The position numbers and the translations under genes were made by a program. The notes beneath the pieces were generated by a model that was given only the letters and a program-made list of their open reading frames with translations, was not told where the DNA came from and made no database searches. Positions 1-11,296 of a stretch of DNA of 60,000 nucleotides are shown piece by piece. Where the stretch lies: contig CM043945.1 in the NCBI GenBank assembly GCA_014529385.2, positions 143,106,741 to 143,166,740 of the forward strand, written 5' to 3'. This DNA comes from Adiantum capillus-veneris. Taxonomy: Eukaryota; Streptophyta; Polypodiopsida; Polypodiales; Pteridaceae. The stretch's first letter is position 1. Every line of letters begins with the position of its first letter.

Positions 1-1747
1 TACACACTTTGAGGGTGAAGATCAAGTTGAGTTTTTGAACGTCTTGAACTCGTAAGGGCTTATCTCTACCAAGGTGTATAGATGAAGCCCGCATTTCCAA
101 CATCACGGTTGTTCACAAAAACCCAAGATTATGGATTTTTAGGTCTAGAAAAGATCCAATTGTGAATACGATTCCAACTTGAGTGGATCTCCTATTTCAT
201 CTACAACACTAAGAGTGTTTATACGAGTATAATTTTGGAGTAAGACCCAGCTCGTGATCACTAAATCACTTATTAAGTGGTGATAGTCAATTCTTGGAAC
301 CTTCACACTTGCACTTTCAAGAAAAGAAGTCCACAAGATGCCAGGGGGTAGTGAAAAATTTCAACTTCCAAAGTTGACTTCAATTACTATTGGCTGCTAG
401 TTGAGCAGTCTCCCTGCAAAGTCTAACCAAGGGGTTTGATAATGTAGATATTAACCAAGGGGTTTGGATTGTAAAGGAAACACCCAGGGTTACATGTGTA
501 ATACTACTTGAATTTCATTGATTTTCAATTAGTGTTCCTAGGCCTTTGCAGGCGGGAAATTTGGGCAAGTGCCTTTGACTACGGGTAAGTGAGCACTATG
601 TTCAACCTTCAGGTACACATATGATTTGGTTTATTTCCATTTTTGCATATGCTTTGCTTGATTTTTTCAAGTTGGATGAATAAGCTTGAATGCTTTCATC
701 CATTTTTTATCTTTAGAGAGATGAAAACGTCATTTAAGAGCCAAGAATTTTATGCCGTAGTGTCCAAAATACATTTTTGCATTACGCAGTTATGGACCCA
801 CTTGTAGGGTTTGATTTGGCACATGTTGTCACATGGGATACAACATGGTCTAGGAACTCAAGGAGTTTGGTTTAGCCAGTGTCAAGCAAGGCTAATGAGG
901 GTCCCTTTCACTTTGTCGTAGAGTGTTTGCAGTTACCTCCACACACAAGTACATCTCGTACTTGAAGGATGTTCTTTTTTCAGTCATCCTTACATGACAC
1001 ATATTCCACATGTGGAGAATATGAGTCTCTGAGAATGACACTGATGCCCACTATTTCAACTATGTGTCACGACAAAGTCCCTAGGTGCGGGTTGAATCTG
1101 TTTACTAGACCATTTTCAGCACGACGTATCACGAATAATTTCAGTGGCAAAAAATTGCCGCATACTTAGAACCACTTTTTCAGTTACAAATGTTGTTAAA
1201 CAACTCTAATGAATGTTTTTTACCTAGAAGTGATTTATGTATTACCTTCTATTATGGTTCAAAGGTTTCAGTAAGGCTTGCAAATGATTGCAGTACATAG
1301 ACTTTAGTTCTTTCTTTATTTCAACTATGTGTCAGGACAAAGTCCCTAGGTGCGGGTTGAATCCGTTTACTAGACCATTTTCAGCACGACGTATCAGGAA
1401 TAATTTCAGTGGCAAAAAATTTCCGGATACTTAGAACCACTTTTTAAGTTACAAATGTTGTTAAACAACTCTAATGAATGGTTGTTTATGCTTATAGCAA
1501 GGCTATGGTAGAAGTGATTTATGTATTACCTTCTATTATGGTTCAAAGGTTTCAGTAAGGCTTGCAAATGATTGCAGTACATAGACTTTAGTTCGTTCTT
1601 GCACTATTTACACTCCTCTTTCCTGTGTGTTATGAGCATCACATTTGCCATAAGTATTGGTAAGTACGATCATGGATATGCAGGTTCGGATTTGTTTTTG
1701 CTAAATGCATACACACTAGGTGTCGGCATGCGTATTCATCACATTAG
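1..1747. other. Non-coding flank left of the outer element
   Basis: No reading frame here resembles a protein; all are short and of mixed composition. It is the left part of the locus into which the outer gypsy element inserted, and its continuation is at 27469. The only clear structure is the tandem duplication at 1054-1594. A 12-bp palindrome TCCACATGTGGA lies near 1009. Its origin, unique DNA or an older decayed repeat, cannot be told from the sequence. Confidence 0.6.
1054..1594. repeat. Imperfect tandem duplication, ~260-275 bp unit
   Basis: 1054-1310 and 1319-1594 are two copies of the same sequence. Both begin with TTTCAACTATGTGTCA and end with CATAGACTTTAGTTC. Copies differ by scattered substitutions and by about 20 extra bases in the second copy near 1480-1510. 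No coding capacity. Confidence 0.9.
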
Positions 1748-1752
1748 TTGCT
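1748..1752. repeat. Target-site duplication, left copy (outer element)
   Basis: TTGCT immediately precedes the 5' LTR and is repeated at 27464-27468 immediately after the 3' LTR. A perfect 5-bp TSD fits Ty3/gypsy integration. Confidence 0.92.
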
Positions 1753-2645
1753 TGTTTGGTGGATACAGGCATATACAGGCATATGCACACCAAACCCTCT
1801 AAACACTCTATTTTTCGAAGAAAGCCATGTAATTCAGCCTAGGATAAGTTGTAACCGTGATGTAATTAGACAATACCCTCTCTACTTCTCTAAGTCTACA
1901 CCCTTGTAAGAGGCCGAATGGCCGTGGGAAAGCCCCCTTAACTTTTAAAGTCAAAACCCTTAGTTTTGAGAGGAGAATTATCATTAGCTTGAAGAATAAA
2001 AAAACGTGCACTGTGGAGGCCTCTTACTGCTACAAATTGTAATTTTCTTTTCTCCTGAACTGGTAATCAGAATTCGTTTCCGAATAGCACATTGCATTCC
2101 TTGTCTTTTGCTCTACAATCTAAGTGTGATCATTTTTAATTTTGTTGTGGTTCACGATGCATTGTTTGTGAGCTAAATGCATTGATTTGGAGGTTAAAAT
2201 GGTTGTTTTTTGATCTTTTGACCATGGATAAATGTTTCTATGCTTAAGGAGGACCTTTCCGAGTACTTCTGTTTCAGTTTTTTGCACATTTTTTTGTGAT
2301 GGATCGTGATTTATGTACCTTCCCAGATGGTGACAGAACTTGGTAGGATCGAGCCCTTAAGTGTTGTGATACCTCTCCTTAAGTTTTGTTGCATTCCGGA
2401 TTCGTTTGGATGCCGAAAAGGCGTGATGACCTAGAGTGGTGAGATTGGACGCATACTGATTGTCTGACTAGGAAGTGGTTGATTTTCTTTTGTCGTAGAA
2501 CGAGTAGCCCCCTGAGTTCACTTTGTTGAGATTGACACTCTCATTAAATCTCCGTGCCCCATCCCGAGTCGCTTCCTTGCATATTGACATGATGTTAGTA
2601 CAAAAGAGCTATGCTGTAGACATCCATTGCGGCGATCCGCTAACA
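1753..2645 (+). repeat. 5' LTR of the outer element
   Basis: It starts TGTTTGGTGG and ends CCGCTAACA, and matches 26506-27463 along its length with roughly 5% substitutions by eye. A decayed form of the leader palindrome sits at 2297-2316. Unlike the 3' LTR, it has a single copy of the first 80 bp. Confidence 0.93.
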
Positions 2646-2646
2646 T

Positions 2647-2663
2647 TGGCGCCGTTGCGGGGA
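2647..2663 (+). promoter_or_regulatory. Primer binding site, tRNA-Asp type
   Basis: TGGCGCCGTTGCGGGGA lies one base after the LTR end. It is complementary to the 3' end of plant tRNA-Asp, apart from one missing C in the TTGCCGGGGA part. It would prime minus-strand DNA synthesis. Confidence 0.85.
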
Positions 2664-3192
2664 AATCGATCCTTAGGTGGTGAGTGACTCAGTGTACAAA
2701 AACAAAAATCTCCCTTCAACCTTTTGATACCCGTCCCGCTTAACATAGACAGTGAAGCAGATAGACGTAGGTTTAGTGCTTGGTAGAGACTGGAGTCCGA
2801 GACTAGCCAGTGCTATTCCTTAAGAGCAAAAAAAGCTGTGAGTGAAGAACAATATAGTATTTTGTTCTTTGATTTTCACATGCTTGGAAAGGGATTTTCC
2901 ACCACACACTTTGTTGTTATTTTTGTACTGTTAAGTTCATTTATGTTTGCAGATTCATTTCAGTTTATAGGAATAGGTTAGAAAACAATTTACACCATCA
3001 TTTGGGGCCAAAAGGATCGAGGAAAAAACTGTCAAAAACCTTATTTTGGTGTTGAAGACCATAACTCTGAAAATTTGAACAAGTGATGGTTAGAGCTTCA
3101 AAACTGGACCAAACCCAGCAAAACTTTCAAGAAGGGGATAAAAATACTTTGCTGAAAAAGACTGTGCAAAAAAAATTCAAATTGCCTCTCCA

Positions 3193-3212
3193 ACATGGAT
3201 CGCGATCCATAT
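3193..3212. repeat. Leader palindrome, copy 1
   Basis: ACATGGATCGCGATCCATAT: one change from the perfect 20-bp palindrome ACATGGATCGCGATCCATGT. The flanks CCA...ACCTTTTTGG are shared with copy 3. Confidence 0.85.
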
Positions 3213-3475
3213 ACCTTTTTGGAAAAATGTGCTAAAACTATTTCCTTTGCTTAGACCAGGCTCTCATGCATCAGAACCTTAAGTTTGGTCAGAAATAGAG
3301 TGCTAGAAGATCATAAAAATCAAAAGATTGGAGTGAGCAGAGCAAAACCTTAAAAAAAGGAGAAAACAAAGAAAAATTGAACTTTTACTTGTCCAAATTC
3401 AAAAAGGGATGAGAATTGGGATCAACTAGAAGCAAGGAATCAACAGAACCAAATTTCATGTCCAGATGCTTCCCA

Positions 3476-3495
3476 ACATGGATCACGATCCATGT
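3476..3495. repeat. Leader palindrome, copy 2
   Basis: ACATGGATCACGATCCATGT: one central G-to-A change (CpG to CpA). It lies 283 bp after copy 1. The copia TSD begins 4 bp downstream. Confidence 0.88.
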
Positions 3496-3498
3496 TCC

Positions 3499-3503
3499 AG
3501 GTA
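3499..3503. repeat. TSD of nested copia element, left copy
   Basis: AGGTA, repeated at 9017-9021 after the 3' LTR. Perfect 5-bp duplication. Confidence 0.93.
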
Positions 3504-3695
3504 TGTTGGGGTATAAAGCCCAATGTGGTCGCCCAGGTAAGTGGGCGGGCCGCCAGGTATGTACACATATTCTTTTGTAAAAACCTAATAAGAACTCACT
3601 ATGCTCTACACATTACAATAGAGCGAGTTCACCATATCGTCGTGCTCTTCTTCTCGCACTCTCTCTCGCGTCGCACTTCCGCTCGTACTCCTTCA
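3504..3695 (+). repeat. 5' LTR of copia-1
   Basis: 192 bp, TGTTGGGG...CCTTCA. It is identical to 8825-9016 except for A versus G in the CATTACA(A/G)TAGAGC stretch. It is unusually short for an LTR. No clear TATA box was seen. Confidence 0.95.
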
Positions 3696-3697
3696 AC

Positions 3698-3709
3698 TGG
3701 TATCAGAGC
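3698..3709 (+). promoter_or_regulatory. Primer binding site of copia-1, initiator-Met tRNA
   Basis: TGGTATCAGAGC, the standard plant Ty1/copia primer binding site, two bases after the LTR. Confidence 0.93.
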
Positions 3710-4756
3710 TCAGATCGAGGCTCGGGGCAGCACTGCAGGAGGCTAGAGTCACCAGCTCAAATCTCATGGGAGAGGCCGAAGGACTTGGTGTTGTCAGAAT
3801 TTCATTCTAAGGTCATCTCGGCCACCGTTCGGCTTCGACAAAGGTCTACGCAGGCCATTTTCGACTACGTGGTCTCGACGGGTGCAGATCCGACTCTGCA
3901 AATTTGGGGTTTTCGGCCTACGACTGTAGGTGCTGAGGATATCGACACTCCCAGAGTGTTGATTTGTGGTTGTCTACACATCGAAGGACGGCTCACAGTT
4001 CTTGGAGGCGTGTCACATACGACACGGGCGCATCTACACACAGACTGTAGGCGACATCCACTAGTTCATCAGGTAGCTTGTGTTTGCTGCTTGATATTCC
4101 AGATTTCATCCTGACATTGCAGGTACTTCCACATGAGATGTATTGTCAGAGATGATGTATGTTTGTTGAGGGTTTGCTGGCTGTGAGTCACGCAGCAAAC
4201 AACCGCCGCAGCGGTTACAGCATAAAGTGGGAAATTTGTGGGTGTATGACTTTGTGGGAAGTCTATGTACTGTCAGATTTACTGCAGCCTTTGTTGAGGG
4301 TAGAGTGAGGTTTTATTGAGCTGGGGGATTCTCGAATGTTGAGATCCTTTCGGTGATACAGGTCTTGGAGCGATCCCTCGAGCACCCTTAGATAGGCAGC
4401 TAGGATGTATTGACTGTGAGTTAGATAGTTGGGATTGCATCTTTGCTTTACTGCCGTTGAGGCATTCTCGCAATCTCTGCTTATAGGACAGTGACAGGAC
4501 AGTCAGAGACAGTATAGGTGCAGGACAGGTTTACCCGCAGCTTACAGTGTCAGAGAGACAGTGTTTTTTGAGCTGTTTTTTGGTCTGTTTTTTGAGTACA
4601 CCATAGCCATTTTACAAAGGAGACTCTGCCAAAATTTCTGCAGAATCTGAAGCTTTCTTGGTTCATTTGACAGGTTGATAATGGTTCAGAGGTCAGTTTA
4701 CAGGGGAAACTTTGCCGAATTTTTCCCAGGAAAGTAAACTACTGTGAAGCGTAGCT
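3710..4756 (+). other. 5' leader of copia-1
   Basis: About 1.05 kb between PBS and the gag ATG. A 109-codon open frame at 3785-4114 has no retroelement motif and is probably chance. No splice or hairpin signal could be called by eye. Confidence 0.7.
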
Positions 4757-7216
4757 ATGGCTGGATCACAGGACACTGCTCTTTACAATATCAAGAAGCT
4801 GGATGGAACCAATTTCCCATTGTGGAAGAAGCAGATTTGGCACGTGTTGGTACAAAAGAAGCAGATAAAACCTATAAAGCTCAAGGGGATAAAACCAGAA
4901 GATATGGACGAAGATGAATGGAGCGAAATGGATGAATTGGCACTTTCTACCATTATGCTGACTTTGACAGAAAGCGTTTACTTCAATGTAGCAGACGAGA
5001 TGTCGGCTTATCAAGCATGGTTAAAGCTGAGTGATCTTTATGAGAAGCAGAGTGCAGCTTCACAGGTATACTGGCTTAAGAAGCTTGTTGACTTGAAGAT
5101 GAAAGAAGGGACACCTATGTCCAATCATCTGAATGAATTCAACACAATCTATAGTCAGTTGTCAGCTCAAGGTGTCAAGTTTGATGAACCTGTTAGAGCT
5201 ATGTTCCTGTTGATCACATTGAAGGAAAGTTGGGACACTTTTCGCACAGCTTTGAGTAATTTTGTACCTCCAGATGGTTTGAACATAGCAGGTGTAGAAG
5301 GAAGTCTGCTTACTGAAGAAACCAACAGAAAGACAATGGACAAAGGCAAAGGAACAGCCTTAGTTGTCATGGGAAGGACCAAAGAAAAGTACAAAGGTGG
5401 AAAGAGGAATCAGTCTTGTAGCAAGTCCCGCAGTGCCAAAGGCAAGAGTGACATAGAATGCTACCATTGTGGCAAGAAGGGTCACATGAAAAGAGACTGC
5501 AAAGAATGGAAAGCAGAAAAAGGCAAAGAGAAAGCTGAAGACCATGGTGAGAAGAACAAGTCCTCAATGAAGATTCAAGAAATAAATGTGACAAACACTG
5601 TTGTAGAGGATGATAGTCTAGTGTCAGGAGACATCTACTTCTTGAAGAATACAATGGACTCAGCTCTTCTTACAGCATCTGATGGAAATGCACTGAGTGA
5701 CTGGATTATAGACTCAGGGGCATCACTTCATGTGTCTCCAAACAAGGAGTGGTTTACCTCTTATGTGACCACTAAAGATCATGTTCGGCTAGGCAATGGG
5801 CAGACATGTGAGATCTTAGGTGTTGGAGATGTTCAATTGAAGTTTCAGAATGGCTCTTCTTTCACGCTGAAGAATGTGAGACATGTTCCCGCAATTACAA
5901 AGAGCTTGATCAGCACAGGTTTACTTGATGATGCTGGCTACGTCACCACTTTTGGACAGAACATGTGGAAGATATCCAAGGGTTCTATGACAGTAGCACA
6001 TGGAGTAAAGTCTGGAGGACTTTACATGATTTATGTATCAAATGTCTCTAAAAATGTAATCAATGTAACCGAGCAGCCGAACGTTTCTTTGTGGCATAGC
6101 CGGTTAGGACATATGTCCAAGAAGGGAATGGAAATCTTGTCTCGTTCTGGTTATTTGCCTGGCTTTTCATTTAATGATTTTGAATTCTGTGAACATTGTC
6201 TGTATGGTAAGCAAGCACAGCAGCCACATAAGCATAGAAGCAGTAGAAGAGATACACAGTTGGCACTTGTTCATAGTGATTTGTGTGGACCTATGCCTAA
6301 CCTATCTCTAGGGGGAGCTTCTTACTTTATGACATTTATAGATGATTACTCGAGGAAAGTATGGGTTTACTTTTTCAAGCACAAGGATGAAGCGTTTAGT
6401 GTTTTGAAAATGTTTGTGACACTTGTGGAGAATCAGAGTGGCAAGAAGCTTAAATGCTTACGCACTGACAATGGTGGAGAGTATGTTTCTAAGCCCTTTC
6501 AGGACTTTTGTGAGTCAAAAGGTATAAAACGTGAACTTACTGCTCCTTACAATCCTCCTCAAAATGGTGTTGCTGAGAGGATGAATAGGACCATACAAGA
6601 GAAGGTCAGAAGTATGTTGTCTAATGCACAACTGCCAAATGGGTTTTGGGCTGAAGCTGTATCAACAACTGTTCATCTTGTAAATAGATCTCCTAGCAAG
6701 GTTTTGCAGAAGGATTCAGTGCCAGAGATGGTATGGTTAGGCACAATACCCTCATACAAGCATCTCAGAGTCTTTGGCTGTGAGGCATATACTCACGTTC
6801 CAAAGGAATTTAGGAAGAAACTTGAGCCAAAGAGTAGAAAGTGCATCTTTCTAGGCTATGGTAATTCTGGTGAGATGGGGTACAGACTTTGGGATCCCGA
6901 ATCCAGAAAGGTTGTCCGCAACAATGATGTTCACTTTAATGAATCCAAATATCATTCTAAACCAGAGAGGGTTGAGGAGATTAGAAGAGTTGTCTTCGAA
7001 GAAGATGGACCTGCACGTGCAAGACAAAATGTTAGGGCTCAAGAGGAGCAAGGACAGGATAGAGTGGAACCACAGGTTGTGGTTGAGCCTGAGCCACCTA
7101 TTGTGCATAGATCTGGACGTGTCACACGACCTCCTGATAGGTTTGTTCCATCTATGAACTATGTCATGTTGACTGATTGCAATGAGCCTTCATGTTACAA
7201 GGAAGCAGTGAAATGA
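4757..7216 (+). pseudogene. copia-1 gag-protease-integrase (open frame, cut at ~7210)
   Basis: An 819-codon frame starting at ATG 4757. Order: Gag (UBN2-like, about residues 10-200), CCHC knuckle CYHCGKKGHMKRDC at residue 235, aspartic protease motif DSGA at residue 319, GAG-pre-integrase histidines and cysteines around residues 446-480, integrase catalytic D508, D571 and E607 with the expected D-35-E spacing, then the conserved C-terminal 'FGYRLWD'-type block. The product would be the virus-like-particle shell, its protease, and the enzyme inserting cDNA into the host chromosome. The frame ends just after the linker to RT, where a one-base deletion near 7210 moves RT into another frame. All visible catalytic residues are present. 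Confidence 0.93.
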
Positions 7217-8475
7217 AGGACTTCGGGAATTGGCAATTGGCCATGCAGTCAGAGATGACAGCTCTGCATAAAAACCAGACATGGAAGCTAGTTAAATTAC
7301 CACGGGGCAAAAAGGCTCTACCTTGTAAATGGGTTTACAGGTATAAGATCACCGCTCATGATAGTCAGCCAAAGTACAAAGCAAGGCTTGTTGCCAAGGG
7401 CTTTAAGCAAGAACAAGGCATTGACTTTGATGAAGTCTTCTCTCCGGTGGTCAAGATGACTACATTGAGATGCTTTCTTGCATTGGTTGCCATATTAGAT
7501 TTGGTGTTGCACCAAATGGATGTCAAGACAGCATTCTTGCATGGTGATTTAGATGTGGAAATTTACATGCAGCAGCCAGAAGGGTTTGTTGAGAAAGGCA
7601 AGGAAGATTGGGTATGCCAGTTGTTAAAGAGTCTTTATGGCTTAAAACAATCACCGAGGGCATGGTACCATAAATTCCACAAGTTTATGCTTTCTCAAGG
7701 CTACAAACGTAGTGAGTTCAATCACTGTCTATATACAAAGAAGGCTAAGGATGCCAGTTGGCTGATCCTTATTTTGTATGTGGATGACATGTTGATTGCT
7801 GGCAAGCACTTGGAAGAAATTTCAGCTTTGAAGTCAAAAATGGTAAAATCGTTTGACATGAAAGACATGGGTGAGGCAAGTCATATACTTGGTATGCGCA
7901 TTGAGAGAGACAGATCAAAGAAGTTGATTTGGTTATCTCAAACAGAGTATATTGACAAGGTTTTGCAACGTTTCAATATGGAGAAGGGAAAGGCATTGAG
8001 TGTTCCATTGCCACCATATGTGAAACTTAGCAAACAAGATTGTCATGTGTCTGAGGAAGAACAGCCTGAAATGGATAAGATTCCATATGCGTCTGCAGTG
8101 GGTAGTTTGATGTATGCAATGATTGCTACTCGCCCAGACATTGCATTTGCAGTGGGAGTAGTAAGTCGATACATGTCAAACCCAGGCAAGAAACATTGGG
8201 AGGCAGTGAAAGGAATATTGAGATACCTGAAAGCTACAAAGAGTATGCGTATATGCTATGGGAGTCAGGAGCTAAGTGTAAAGGGTTTTACAGACTCAGA
8301 TTATGCAGGTGACTTAGACAATCGAAGGTCTACGTCAGGGTATGTCTTTACATTGGCTGGTGGAGCAGTACATGGCGTTCTAGATTACAAGATTGTGTTA
8401 CTCACTCTACTACAGAGGCTGAATATGTTGCAGCATCAGAGGCATGCAAAGAATCAATTTGGCTTAATCGACTAG
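7192..8475 (+). pseudogene. copia-1 reverse transcriptase and RNase H start
   Basis: Continues the polyprotein in the next frame. It opens with the conserved block before RT (WQLAMQSEMTALHKNQTW), then RT with MDVKTAFLHGDL and the intact active site YVDDM at 7777-7791. RNase H begins around 8290 (FTDSDYAGD, first catalytic Asp). Near 8370 a one-base deletion throws the frame off, and the last ~35 residues are out of frame. In an intact relative, gag through RNase H would be one reading frame. Confidence 0.9.
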
Positions 8476-8483
8476 TAACAGAT

Positions 8484-8735
8484 TTGGGAATCAAAGAAGA
8501 GATGCCTGTGTTATATTGTGATAGTCAAAGTGCTATACAATTGGCTCGCAATCCAGTTTATCACTCAAAGACAAAACATGTGGATGTGAAGTATCATTTC
8601 ATCAGGGAAATGCTCGAGGATAAGCAACTTCAGCTTGTCAAAGTTCACACCACAGAAAATCCTACTGATCTACTTACAAAAGGACTTCCCTCAGAGAGCT
8701 TTGCGCATTTTCGCAAGCAGTTAGGTGTAGGGTAG
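8484..8735 (+). pseudogene. copia-1 RNase H, C-terminal part
   Basis: 83 codons in the third frame complete the Ty1/copia RNase H: the catalytic aspartate in YCDSQSAIQLARN, the conserved HSKTKHVDVKYHFIRE block, and the terminal PTDLLTKGL motif. It ends at TAG 8733, 90 bp before the 3' LTR. It should be continuous with the frame ending at 8475, so the break lies upstream and there is no separate gene. Confidence 0.9.
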
Positions 8736-8813
8736 TACATCACTTCTCTACATCTCTTGTATATTAGCTTGTATAGTAGCTTCTCTCACACTTAAAGTAC
8801 CACATTGGACTTT

Positions 8814-8823
8814 AAGTGGGAGA
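8814..8823 (+). promoter_or_regulatory. Polypurine tract of copia-1
   Basis: AAGTGGGAGA just before the 3' LTR. It is the typical plant copia plus-strand primer, and the same sequence precedes the 3' LTR of copia-2. Confidence 0.9.
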
Positions 8824-8824
8824 T

Positions 8825-9016
8825 TGTTGGGGTATAAAGCCCAATGTGGTCGCCCAGGTAAGTGGGCGGGCCGCCAGGTATGTACACATATTCTTTTGTA
8901 AAAACCTAATAAGAACTCACTATGCTCTACACATTACAGTAGAGCGAGTTCACCATATCGTCGTGCTCTTCTTCTCGCACTCTCTCTCGCGTCGCACTTC
9001 CGCTCGTACTCCTTCA
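8825..9016 (+). repeat. 3' LTR of copia-1
   Basis: 192 bp, 191 identical to the 5' LTR, followed by the TSD AGGTA at 9017-9021. Confidence 0.95.
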
Positions 9017-9276
9017 AGGTAGACATCTGATAGTAAGATTTGATCAGTTTACTCCTGATTACTAGTTGAACAACTTTTCCAAAAGGATTCATAGACAAAA
9101 AGTGAAAAATTTGGTCAAAATACCAAAAAAGGAGTTATTTGCAAAAAACCGCAAAACAGACACAAAATCTTGCTTTTCACTTGGAAAAAACTGATCAAAT
9201 CCAAAAGGACTTGGGGAATAGCATCACCATACCTTGTGTGATCAGCTCACAAAGTGTCAGTCCAAAATCTTGCCAA

Positions 9277-9296
9277 ACATGGATCGCGATCCATGT
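9277..9296. repeat. Leader palindrome, copy 3 (perfect)
   Basis: ACATGGATCGCGATCCATGT, a perfect 20-bp palindrome followed by ACCTTTTTGG. 283 bp from copy 2 after removing the copia insertion. Confidence 0.92.
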
Positions 9297-9564
9297 ACCT
9301 TTTTGGAATTTTGAGCTGATAATAGGCAAGCAAGGAAGTGATAACAATTGAAACATTTTCTCCCAAAGGACCCTTATCAGAAAATTTCAAAAAGAGGGCA
9401 AAAGGGGACAAAAATGAGATCAAGGGGGAAACCACTGAAATAAACCCTAAAACTGCCTTTTGTCTATCCTAAAAAGCTTTAAAACATTCAAAAATCATAT
9501 AGCCAGCATCACTAGGCCAAGGACTAGTTGTGGGACAAATTTCAGTGTATTTTGACACAAAGGA

Positions 9565-9584
9565 ACATGGATCGCGATCAATGT
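9565..9584. repeat. Leader palindrome, copy 4
   Basis: ACATGGATCGCGATCAATGT: one change. The symmetry extends outward as GGA...TCC. 288 bp after copy 3. Confidence 0.88.
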
Positions 9585-9836
9585 TCCCTTGACACAATTT
9601 GACACCAAACTGGCACCATAGCTAGAGGGCATCACAGAGAGTCTAGTGGTGCTTCCAGAGTTGTATTTGGGTGCAAGAAACCATCCCAATAGCTCAGAAC
9701 TGATAAAAGCTCAGGCAAAGTGACAAAATCAACTTAGTCTCCAATCCAAAGGTTCTTTTCTAAAAAATTTGGTACCATAAGATCTCTTAATTATGTTAAA
9801 CCTAATGATAGCAACAAAAGTTCATTTGGCTTCCCA

Positions 9837-9856
9837 ACATGGATCGTGATCCATGT
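9837..9856. repeat. Leader palindrome, copy 5
   Basis: ACATGGATCGTGATCCATGT: one central C-to-T change (CpG to TpG). 272 bp after copy 4. Confidence 0.88.
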
Positions 9857-10164
9857 ACCTCTAAGTCAGAACAGAGATAAAAATTTACCATACAAAGAGC
9901 TAGTCCACAGTAACCTGGTGGTTCTTTCAAAATTGAAATTGGACCCAAATTGTTGAGGTTGTGTAAGGGGTTGTGTGCTACTGAAAAAACCTAGCTAAGT
10001 TTTGTCGATTAAAAGCAAGAACTAACAAGACGGCTGTAAGCTCACAGCTATCAAGAAAATTCTTGACAGGTTGCAGGTACTAGAGAATACTACCCAGCAA
10101 GCAAGATCAAACGGGAGATTCAAACTATTTAATGAGGTAACGGATTTTGTATTTCCAATTCTTC

Positions 10165-10821
10165 ATGAATTTGCGATCAGGAAGATTGTACCAGAATAGG
10201 AATCCCACCATCTTTGATCAAGGGAGTAATCACTCGATGGAAGAAAGTGTGAATCAGAGACCATTGCTGCCTTTGGAACCCATTTTAGAGGAGAGTTTCT
10301 CTGACACTTCGTCTGAGAGATCATACAGCCTCATGATTGAAGATTCTAACAAGTCAAACCCTAAGGGAAAAGCTTCAATGGGTGCAGGTCCTTCTCAGCC
10401 TGCATCTGATGTAAAATTGTTGTATTTGAAGTTTCAATTTGAAAATGTGCTTAAGGCCAAAATCTATAAGGATGGAATGGACCGCTACTATGTTAAGTTG
10501 GAAAATAAGCCGAGCGAATTTAGAGACCTTGTAGATGTTGATTATGACGGGGATAGATATTTCGATCGAGAGGGAATAATGTACTTGGTGGTTCATAACC
10601 CTTTTACTGTGGATAAATGGGGAATGATCGGCACCAAAAACAAGGTAGATAATGAGTTGGCCGATGAACCACCCAAAATGGAGGAACAAAACGCGGTACT
10701 CAGACGCACCAATGAGACAGAGCGCCTTAACATAGAAAACACATATGTGGGGCTTTATAAGTTTAATAATGGAGACAAACACTTTATTACAGATGTGACG
10801 AGCCTCGCATCAAAGAATTGA
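10165..10821 (+). CDS. Gag-like N-terminal ORF (MNLRSGR start)
   Basis: 218 codons from ATG 10165; an upstream in-frame TTG at 10147 is less likely to be the start. The opening MNLRSGR resembles the 'TRSG' start of many plant gypsy Gag proteins. The N-terminal part is serine- and acid-rich (about residues 20-90). After that comes a mixed segment with several KxDxDxY-like stretches and no domain I recognise. Gag sequence follows in another frame at 11297, so this is likely the first part of the same broken Gag, or a separate ORF upstream of it. About 475 bp between the two hold no clean frame. Confidence 0.55.
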   Translation: MNLRSGRLYQNRNPTIFDQGSNHSMEESVNQRPLLPLEPILEESFSDTSSERSYSLMIEDSNKSNPKGKASMGAGPSQPASDVKLLYLKFQFENVLKAKIYKDGMDRYYVKLENKPSEFRDLVDVDYDGDRYFDREGIMYLVVHNPFTVDKWGMIGTKNKVDNELADEPPKMEEQNAVLRRTNETERLNIENTYVGLYKFNNGDKHFITDVTSLASKN

Positions 10822-11296
10822 CGGACCAAAAAAACTTGTATGTTTACACGTACACGGAGGGTAGAAGTATTTAGGTGGTCATAATGGACAAGTATGGCTG
10901 AAAGTACTCTCCAATGGATCGTAAGGAATTAGAGAGATATACATATTTTGGAGGACCACTCCACCAATACTATGTAAATCTGAAAGAGGTAAAAACCATG
11001 ACTACTCACACCAGACCTGAGACTGTACCCGTGAGCCCCTTGAGAACTAGGGTGGAGGATTCTTATGGACATGAATGAGTCCCAAAAACAAAACCTTTAG
11101 GATCGACGGCGTCTAGGGCTTCCATGAACACACATAGGGGCAGTACTATTCCTAACAACACTTGCACCACTGGAAACCCTCCAGCTATTACACGAGATCG
11201 ATTTGATGAACGTTAGCGGATAGGATATCACTGTTAGTACCAAGAGGAGATTATGAACCTAGAGAAGTCACACTAGGCGGACCAGGAGTTGTTAGA

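Larger units (their letters stand above)
2664..3498 (+). other. Leader of the outer element, part 1
   Basis: Purine-rich, non-coding DNA between the PBS and the nested copia element. It carries the first two 20-bp palindromes (3193, 3476). The leader resumes at 9022 after the copia insertion. No reading frame resembles Gag or any other protein. Confidence 0.7.
3504..9016 (+). mobile_element. Ty1/copia retrotransposon, Tnt1/Tork-like (copia-1)
   Basis: A complete structure: 192-bp LTRs, initiator-Met PBS, about 1 kb of leader, gag-protease-integrase-RT-RNase H in Ty1/copia order, PPT, and a perfect TSD (AGGTA). The LTRs differ at one base, so the insertion is recent relative to the outer element that it interrupts. 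The polyprotein frame is broken twice (about 7210 and 8370), so this copy is not autonomous as written. The Tork-like assignment rests on the look of Gag and integrase, not on a tree. Confidence 0.95.
9022..10164 (+). other. Leader of the outer element, part 2
   Basis: The purine-rich leader resumes after the copia-1 TSD and holds palindrome copies 3, 4 and 5. Without the copia insertion and one TSD copy, the palindromes are spaced 283, 283, 288 and 272 bp apart. This points to old tandem repeat units whose bodies have diverged while the palindromes stayed recognisable. No coding frame. Confidence 0.7.

Noticed and set aside
1808-2011. Minus-strand frame in the LTR, repeated at 26406-26804
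   Set aside because: The repetition reflects LTR homology, and the peptide resembles no known protein.
2647-2663. TGGCGCCGTTGC considered as part of a tRNA gene
   Set aside because: Only the 3'-end complement is present; no cloverleaf. It is a primer binding site. The same holds at 35720.
3785-4114. 109-codon frame in the copia-1 leader
   Set aside because: No retroelement or other motif, and it lies between PBS and gag where non-coding leader is expected.
3193-9856. Evenly spaced palindromes considered as a CRISPR array
   Set aside because: Spacing is ~283 bp, the spacers are diverged repeats rather than unique sequences, and the context is a plant retrotransposon.
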